A stretch of 64,000 nucleotides of DNA from Zygaena filipendulae (Eukaryota > Arthropoda > Insecta > Lepidoptera > Zygaenidae): positions 6,602,001-6,666,000 of the forward strand of contig OU015650.1 in the NCBI GenBank assembly GCA_907165275.2, in the 5' to 3' direction. The translations under genes were made by a program, and so were the position numbers. Below the pieces are notes generated by a model. That model did not search any database. It was not told the DNA's origin and saw nothing but the letters and a program-made list of their open reading frames with translations. Each line of letters starts with the position of its first letter. The stretch's first letter is position 1. Below are positions 56,164 through 64,000 of the stretch, piece after piece.

Positions 56164-58794
56164 TATAAAATATATTCTTCGCGGTTTCTTTCGCGTACAA
56201 CCTGATTTCTGTAATATTGTAAAACCTGCATCAAAATATGTTACGTAGTTTAGAAATAAGAGAACTTTTGACCTTTTATACTATTTAAGTTGAAATACAT
56301 AACTACTTACAATTTTTGTTTTCTCAAAAACTTTTCCATTTCAATCGTGCATATTGCTACTTGGTAGATCCAGTGCTGCATGAGTAAAAATTCAATATAA
56401 ATGACAGTAAAATATATATAGATACCTTCAACCTCAGCGTGGGACCACCTATGATACCATTTCACAATCGTAACATTTATTGTAAAAGTAACAAGAGCAT
56501 ATGAAACAAAACACTACGCAATACATAATATAGGAAACACGATGCGAAATCATAAATTAACCATATAGTATTGACAAAAATTTATAGCTTTTCTCGCAAT
56601 ACCTACTGTGTCATATTCTACCTCCATCTATCTATACATAAAACCAAAATGTTGAAAATACTGGAAATACTTATAATACGTATTTAATGAAAAGTAATGA
56701 AAGAGTTTCCAAAATAGCTCCAAAGTATTTCAAATACACACGTAATATGTCGGTTTGGTTCCAATAACGAAAATCACAAAATCTGGACTTGATAGGTTAT
56801 ATTATATTTTATAGGTTTATTGGTGCGTCTGTTTGTGACCATGCAATCTCTGAACGACTTTACCGATTGAGGTCATATTCAAACGACTTGGTTTTGTGGA
56901 GATTCATAAATTGTTAGAAAGTCCCGAGGGATTCTCAAAATTCATGCAGATGAAGTCGCGGGGGAAAACGAACCTCATAATAAAATTATAGTCCAAGATT
57001 CATAACTGACAGTTAACCAAGTGGTATTAGTTACGTAGCTTCAGCTGGAATAGGTACTATCAATTAGTCTATTTCATAATCGTAGCCACCACCCGCAACG
57101 GTTTGAGTCTAATTAATTTGGAAAATGTTAATGAAGGAAATTTGCGAGCGGTTTTAGTTAGCACTAATATATGGAACTGACTCGTCGGATTTCAGTTTTG
57201 GAATGAGCTTAAACGTTTCGCACGTAAGCCTCATTAATCTTTTTCCTTTATCTTCAGTAGATTTTAGTCACATTTATCTGTATTATTCATGTTTTGTGTT
57301 TTATCTGTTCTTTTGTTAGATATCTGGCATATAACACTGGTCATATTTTCTATCATTCGATTTCATTAAGCAACTTGTAATAAAACTGTTTAACGTCGAT
57401 CGTCACTAATGTGACTGCCTCCATCGCATCGGTGCAATGGATAATGATTTATGGATATATGCAAAGTCAACTCACCGACTCGGCTTCTGTACATGCATAG
57501 CCTCTACATTCCAATGATAATAATGGTGGCTCAGATATTGCGATGTTTTACTTGTAACTGTATTTTAAGCATTGGTAAATCCATAAGTTCAACCGTAATT
57601 TATTTGTACGATCATTATTGCGAAAGCACCTATACACATTTGCGGAATCTTTGAACGTTGGTATCGAAAGTTGGTAGGTAAATTATTATATAGTATGTAA
57701 AAAATATGTTTGTTTTGAATATCTACAACAAAGGAATGACTATATCGATTTCAATTCTGATTTTCGCCCTGCTTGTTATCTGATTTTATTTGAAACATAA
57801 AAGAAACAACGTTTAAGTTTTAAGCGTTATAATGAACCTAGACAACTCTATGTTATTCTAGAGTTGTCTCCGCGAATTCATACATCTGAATTTCGAAGTT
57901 CCACCTGAAACTCCAATTCTGATTCTATTAAAAGACATAATATGTATATATGAAGGTATTTAACCAAGGTGATCAAAACATTCTTCGAGGAACATCAAGT
58001 ACCTATTCAAACTGACAAAACCGTAAAACAATCCAACACTAAGTTATCTATAAACAAATTCGAGTAAAAAAATTCTATTTCAGTACCGAGCCAATATAAT
58101 GTAATGGAAGCTGTAAAAACTTGAACTATTCGATTACCGGCAAGTTACGAATTGTATCTATAGTAGTGAGACCAAAGACAAGTGATAAATTTCCACTGCC
58201 TAAAAGCAATTATAACAGCACTCTCTCCTCTATTAGTGTTGAGTTAAATTCTTCATTACGTCGCGATGGGACTGTGAACGCGACACTGGCCATTTGTTTC
58301 TCACGGGTACACCGCTCCGCCCACTCCGACGAAAGGCTCTAAGTAAACGGCGACGTATGAACGCGCAAGAACTGACACGCACCTACCGATTCGAAAATGA
58401 TAATTGTTGTAACAACAGTAGGTAGGTACGGGTCGCCGTCAACCGCTCGTCAGCGCGTTGATTGCTCTCACACGTGGCAGGTATACAGCTGCATACATTT
58501 ACACGTACGTACCTACCTACCTACTCAATTTTGGATACACTAACTGTATGCATAATGTATTTCAAATTTAGTATCAAACGTCACTATTAATCCCCCACTA
58601 CCAGTATAACTGTTTTCCAGTGGGTTAAAGCTATGACATGCGTGGCTTACACGGAAGACACAATTATACTGGAGATCGCGTGACATTTTCCTTAGAAACA
58701 AAGCGCATCAATTTACGTCGGAGAAAGACACGACTTAGGGACGAGAAGCGTGCAAGTTAGTAGTAAAGTAGATTCATTTAAAATTAATTTTTAA
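56164..58794. other. Noncoding stretch with two Helitron-like scraps
   Basis: No gene. 56800-56999 holds a degraded unit (GTCCCGAGGGATTCTCAAAA, GATGAAGTCGCGGGGGAAAA). 57857-57915 holds a minus-strand scrap (TCTCCGCGAATTCATACATC, CGAAGTTCCACCTGAAACTC). 58255-58480 is a CpG-richer patch carrying the end of a 73-codon frame with no domain. Confidence 0.45.
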
Positions 58795-59040
58795 CCCTTT
58801 CACCGCCATCCCCGTAATATCACGATCTACGAAAAGCGTGCTCCTGGAACCAAACACGTAATATTACCTTACTAACCAATTACTACACTGATTTTTATAA
58901 TTCATTAGATAAAATGATAATAAATACGTATTAAGCATTTCCAACACTAAGAGAAATCATGCTTAGAGAGAGTGATCTGGAGGTAATGGCCATGTTTTGT
59001 AGCCTTAATTTAAGGCTACAAAAACATGGCGGTGAAAGGG
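58795..59040. mobile_element. MITE with CCCTTTCACCGCCAT ends and internal hairpin
   Basis: The 15-bp terminal inverted repeat CCCTTTCACCGCCAT is perfect at both ends. TTAA precedes the left end; TAAA follows the right, one base off, so a TTAA target (piggyBac-like) is plausible but not proven. Near the right end CCATGTTTTGTAGCCTTAA and TTAAGGCTACAAAAACATGG form a 19-bp stem with one bulge (58990-59029). Confidence 0.7.
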
Positions 59041-62000
59041 TAAATGATAAAAATATTGTTTTACGATTAAAACGAAATAAACAATTTCTTTATTATTTGA
59101 GTTTATTGTAGTTTACTACTTGATAACCGATTTATAAGATATAAGCCCGGGGTTTGGAAATTATCGAAACGGGTAGCTAATGAAAATCGTGCTTCACTTT
59201 GTTTCATTGTAGGTACTACACTCCAAATCATTCGAGTGTGAATAAATCCTTTCATTTCTTCTCCATTACGAAACCAAGTTCAACGACATCTTATCCTATC
59301 AAGAATCATTACAATCAAAACACAATAGATAAACATTTAATGGAGGTAAACAATTTTCTCCTAATTCTATTGTTATCCAGAGTAAGGCCACACAACTCGT
59401 CAGTTCATTAGGTCGTATTTCAAATAATTATAATGGATTTCTAAAAAAAAATTCGTTCGGAATCGCATTGATGCCAGATACCGATTACATAGGTACAGTC
59501 ATGATTATGTTAGTTCTTATCTCAGGAACTACTGCAGGTCTGATTTGAAAAATACTTTCAGTGTTAAATAGCCCATTTATCGAGGAAGGCTATGGCATCA
59601 TCACGGTAAGACTAATAGCAGCAATAAAAAATGTTGCTAAAACCGTAAAAATATTCCTTTTGAGAGTTGTCCTGCGTTGACGGTTAGCTGTGGAATATAG
59701 TTTAGTTAGTTTTTTCCTCAAATTAACATGGCTGAAACCGCGGGGCACAGCTAGTTATATATATATAAGGAAAGTTAACATTGATGCACTGTGTGATCAA
59801 AGCACTAAACCAAATAAGGTAACAAGCAACTTCAAATGCATACATTATTGACTCTTAACATTCACGTAGATTGAATTCAACTGAACGCGCCGCCTATGAT
59901 CGCTGTAATTACGATGTTTGGCGCTACCGCACTTGTTAATAGAATTCCGACCGCGTACGGCGTGTGACCACCATAAGTGGTGCCACTTAGACACACGCTA
60001 AAGCGCCGTGATAAATTGTGTCGTCAGTGAAACTGTTAAAAGAATCTCTAAACGAAAGAGTGTTAATAAGCCATTATCACACCAATTTCTAAGTCATGGC
60101 CATGTGAGTGTAGTATGTAATTAAACCTCGATGGACTTAAAACAACGTGACAGCAAATAAATGTACACACTTTTTTCATTGGACCGATTAAATAACACGG
60201 TTGAATTAAACTTAGGTGTACTCGTATTATTTCAAAATCGGTCAAAGATTTTAGTTGACTATAGCCGTAATTATTTTTTTCTTCAGTCATTTGTTGAGTT
60301 TGTCTTTAATTACTGTCTAATATTCGAGCAATGTGAAACTCTCCATATCAACATTAGTAATAACACTCTGTAACTGTGTATTAATAGGAGTTCAAGCCGC
60401 AAACTTGGAGCTTTAGCTCATGCTAAGAACTTATAATTGCGAAATAACCGTTTAAAATATGATTTACTGTTAACATAACGTGCGATAAAGGCATAGTTGC
60501 TTAAACCTTATTCTGTGCCCAATACAATTTCGCAGTACAATACCATCGACTTGATTTAGATTATCAGATAGTCTAGTCCATTATATGGAAGCATTAACTG
60601 AACCAAATCTTGCTATTACGGCACCCTCGAGGTTCAGTCCCTATACCCATTGTCTGTAGCTAACAAATACATCCGTACCAATACCGAACCATATAGAGTA
60701 TCTTATTTATGGGTATCTACAATATATGACTGGAAAGTTTTAATGACATACGATTTTGGTCTGTTAAGTTATACAGTATAACTTATACTCAAAGTCTATC
60801 AGCAGAAATATATCAATGAATCTAAAAATTATAAAAAAAAAAAATTAAGTATTATGTAGAAGCAGTGAGTTGGTCAGCAAAAAAAAGAAAGTTTGTTTTT
60901 GTTGCGAGTGTTTACAGTTTAAATCCTGAGCATGTAAATATACTCGTGATTCTTAATAGAAGAATCCTGAGTGAAAGATTCAAAGGCACGATAATCCGAT
61001 CTTATTTTCATGGAGTGAGCAAAATTTAATTTCACTGAAATTCAATCACTGAGTAATGAATAGTGACTCTGATCGACTTTTGTATTTTTGTTAATACGAA
61101 AAAGAGCGTGCTTTTAGAGCTAATGTCATAAATTTCTTATAGGCAAACGTGACAAGCAGAAACTAATATGGGAATAATAATGTCTGTTAAATGTATTTAG
61201 TGACCATAAACATTTAAAAAACCATATGGACGCCCACAGACAGTCGACTCAAAACTAGGACGAATGGGTAAACTCTATGAGTGAGTAACGACTTGCGGTA
61301 GCGCTCATATTAAGCAACTAGCATCAGCTACCAAGTTGAATAAATCAAAGTGAATAATTTCATGTATTGGAGAACTAAGTGTAACATATTAAAATATAAT
61401 ATGTTAAATCCACAAGGTGAATAAAATTATACTGTCAAAATAAAATTAAGAAAATAAATTTATGATGCGAAAACAACTGTTATGTTACCCATTTTATTTG
61501 GATTTATAGGAAAGAATAAATGGCGACGGTAAATTACTACTTGAACAAACGTAAAAATTACTGTAGTAGGCTTCAAGCAATTAACTATTATTAGCTTTAT
61601 CTCGTTCGATGCGACCACCACAGTATTATCATTCGATAGCCTAATGAATGGGAACATTAAAACCGAATAAAGGGATCGGGCCTCGCAGATTCTGTAAAAC
61701 GGTCAATCTCTACAGGATCTTTCATTGATTAAATTTGATGAAAACGTACCTTTGCATTTAAATTAAATAAATTCTCAGTATATTAATCTAAAATATGTGT
61801 TAAAAGTGTTTGTAAAGAAGGTCCTATTTAATTTACAACATCCATCAATTTAGTTTCATTACATTACACAAATGGAGTGCGAAAGCGGATTAAAAATAAA
61901 TTGTGTAAAACTTAAAGTACCCAATAAAAAAAATTAAAGATCTTCGCATACTCAGAGTGCCATGCATAAATAAAACACCAATAAAAAAATAAAAAACAGG

Positions 62001-62734
62001 AATATTGCTTGTCGATACGTCTAAAGTACAAAATAATCATATAGTGTGAGTCACATCGAGTTCGTCGTGAGAAGATGTCGAGCGCTCGAGCCGCATGCGT
62101 GGGCGATCCAGTCCTGGCCCTCGTAATGCAAAGTTACGTCAACTACGCAAGATCCACTCGAAGAGTAGGATGGACTTATAACCATTGTATATTGTTATCT
62201 CCCTTACAAAGGCGAAATTTTATCTTTTTTACGAGTTCATAATACGGTCGCAACTCACACGCAGGCGTATGTACTCACAAATAACATTTACCAACTCTCG
62301 GATATAACAATCCATGCCTTCGCTTGTGTTAATGCACCATGGATGAGATGAAAGCTGTGATATAATGATTAAAATCACAATGGATAAAATATAAATTGTT
62401 TAACAATAAGTAAACCTATACTTAATACTCATACATAAGTAACCTATTGGGCGTGCAAATATATCAACATGAGTAGATGTTTACATTCTCTACATACCCC
62501 TTCAAGAAAGAAGTTTTAGTTTTATGCCTTAAATGAAATTTTGAGGTAGATACAGGCAAATACAATACTTCCAACGCAAAATATTGTCGGTAGATCACTC
62601 TCGACTCTTCGACTTGGCTCTTCTACTTGTAGTTATCTAATCTACAAATTAGCAGCGCTATAAGACAACAATATCATGAAGGAGAGCTGCTTAATTTTAA
62701 ATTGGGTTTTTTTATAAATATACAGAAATTAAAG
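59041..62734. other. Noncoding stretch
   Basis: No supported gene over 3.7 kb. Contains a lone Helitron-like 3' end at 59729-59753 (GCTGAAACCGCGGGGCACAGCTAG before T), the palindrome at 59961-59997 and a TAACATATTA/TAATATGTTA hairpin at 61382-61406. A CpG-richer patch at 62065-62165 carries a 58-codon frame from 62073 without a known domain. Confidence 0.5.
59961..59997. promoter_or_regulatory. Nested palindrome in a CpG-rich patch
   Basis: TAAGTGG-TG-CCACTTA (59974-59989) lies inside CGTGTG...CACACG (59961-59966 and 59992-59997). CACTTA resembles NK-2 class homeodomain sites, and TTTGGCGCTA about 55 bases upstream resembles a Brinker-type site. The symmetry is seen; the factor assignments are inference. 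Confidence 0.25.
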
Positions 62735-62998
62735 ATAAATATTGGACACGTAATTTATCTTTTTTTACGTACCTAATCAAAAAATAACGGCGATACATTG
62801 AGTTGAAAATCTGTGTGACGTTACACCTAGGTACACTTCATACTTAGTAATGACATCGCGACCTCCCACTTCTAAACTTTAATGCATTTTATCTAAGTAT
62901 TTTTTAATAATTCAAAAAAGCAAAAAGTATCTATTACTTTTTTACCATCTATCTGACGGACTAAATAAACCTTTGATTTTTATACTTTGTCATCATAT
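62735..62998 (+). mobile_element. MITE family A, degraded copy
   Basis: ATATTGGACACGTAATTTAT, AATCAAAAAATAACGGCGAT, ACATTGAGTTGAAAATCTG, CTAAACTTTAATGCATTTTA and CTGACGGACTAAATAAACC keep the family order. The left terminus is missing and TGACGTCA is mutated. Confidence 0.7.
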
Positions 62999-63786
62999 CC
63001 ATTCGAATTTTGAATTTAAGTTAAGAAACCCCGCTAAACTCGCTGGTAGAGCACAAGTAAGGATAGTCAAATAAGTTATGCACACCATAAATTTTTCATT
63101 TCACTCATGTCGAAGTTAAAGGTACGCATGCGGCATGACTGTTTGTGACATGTGATAAAGGTAGACAGAGGTACTCTAAATATTAGGAATTCTGATACAC
63201 TGTAAATACAGTTGACATATTTGCATCTTTGTTTTGGAAATACCAGTCACAATATTAGAAAAACATATCTGATTCTTTAAGGGTTTTTTATATGATATTA
63301 TATCCCTATAAACTATAAAATACTCAATATTAAGAAAAAATTTGTTTCTTCAAAAATCGATTTCAATTAGCTACTTATACATAGGTATAATGCAAATAAC
63401 TATTGTCAAATTGTTTTTTATAATAAACATAGATATAAAGTTTATACTTACCACATACTAAATTTAAATAAAATGTGTCTTGTTAAATAACCTAAAAAAA
63501 TTTAGACAAAACATTTTTTTTTCTTGGAATTATGAATCTCAACCTCCTAAAGCAGAATAAAAAAACTAGATGTTACTCGGAAATCTAATGACACATTGTC
63601 GTCTTACGGTGATTTATTCACCACGTGCTTTGATTGAATGTCACCGAGTAGGTACAGGACAAAAATTATAGAATTTGCATGTAGAATTAAAAGCAAATCA
63701 AATAAAGCTAACAGTCGGCTAAATCTCGCTTTTGTTTAGAGAAATTTCACTCGCAGTCCCCTCGTATTCCACCGCAACTGTACAAA
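62999..63786. other. AT-rich noncoding stretch
   Basis: No gene. TTTATT at 63612-63617 would supply an AATAAA on the minus strand about 170 bases after the stop of the exon at 63787. Confidence 0.5.
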
Positions 63787-64000
63787 CTAAATTTTAACAT
63801 TTACGTACATATTTGGCGTTGCCAGAAATTTAATTACTTCATCTAAAGCGAACACGATTTGCTCTTTTACTGTTTCAACGTTTATCGACACGAACGTGTT
63901 AATAATGAAGTTTGTGAATTCGTCCAATCCGCTTGACGTCTCTATCGTATTGTATGGTAGTCGAAATTTAATTATAACTATACACAAACATAACTTAAAC
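63787..64000 (-). CDS. Possible terminal exon of an unidentified protein, running off the right edge
   Basis: On the minus strand a frame enters at the edge region (ATG at 63987, or an acceptor-like GATAG at 63942-63946 giving an exon from 63941) and stops at 63787. The product (SGLDEFTNFIINTFVSINV, then VKEQIVFALDEVIKFLATP) is amphipathic and helical in pattern, with coding-like codons (TTC, AAC and GAA frequent) and no low complexity. A minus-strand AATAAA follows at 63612-63617. No family is recognised. The 5' exons would lie beyond the window. A chance frame is possible. Confidence 0.35.
   Translation of the reverse strand, partial: FKLCLCIVIIKFRLPYNTIETSSGLDEFTNFIINTFVSINVETVKEQIVFALDEVIKFLATPNMYVNVKI

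Noticed and set aside
1..64000. A previously undescribed multi-gene system
   Set aside because: Host coding content is two or three isolated exons. Everything else identifiable is mobile DNA or candidate regulatory sequence, so no multi-component system can be supported.

Overview
The window looks like AT-rich nuclear DNA from an insect, most probably a moth or butterfly. The grounds are the very frequent GTAGGTAC/GTACCTAC words, a mag-type Ty3/gypsy retrotransposon, piggyBac debris, and many copies of a CTAG-ending element with the CCGCGG hairpin and GGAT/CATC arrays that I associate with Lepidoptera. The order is inferred; no search was possible.

The window is gene-poor. Only three host-like coding pieces can be argued: a first coding exon of a secreted protein on the minus strand (15525-16068), a possible 3' terminal exon on the minus strand at the right edge (63787-64000), and a weak signal-peptide ORF (45253-45459). 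The rest reads as intergenic or intronic DNA with several CpG-rich islets (about 9340-10095, 18060-18330, 22735-23130, 25335-25450, 52930-53150, 58255-58480) that may be promoters, untranslated exons or enhancers. No RNA gene, CRISPR array or prokaryote-like operon was seen.

Most supportable content is mobile DNA. The outstanding element is a complete LTR retrotransposon (36593-41416): two identical 155-bp LTRs, a 5-bp ATATT target duplication and one intact 1410-codon gag-pol frame. Older elements are a 1357-bp pogo/Tigger-like DNA transposon (13911-15267) that kept its termini and a small PHD-finger ORF and sits inside a MITE (family A), and a 1193-bp internally deleted piggyBac (26958-28150) bounded by TTAA.

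Around them are at least a dozen non-autonomous Helitron-like copies (5'-TC, 3' hairpin plus CTAG, always between A and T), six or seven MITE-A copies, foldback MITEs with TAA, TA or TTAA-like targets, tRNA-derived SINEs and LINE tails. Several are nested, most clearly at 13825-15430 and 51066-52003, so relative insertion order can be read directly.

I did not find a convincing undescribed biological system. The most informative observations are the nested insertions, the retained PHD ORF with its eight subterminal repeats, the consistent Helitron-like structure with head-to-tail junctions, and several perfect hairpins and palindromes that the element families do not explain.
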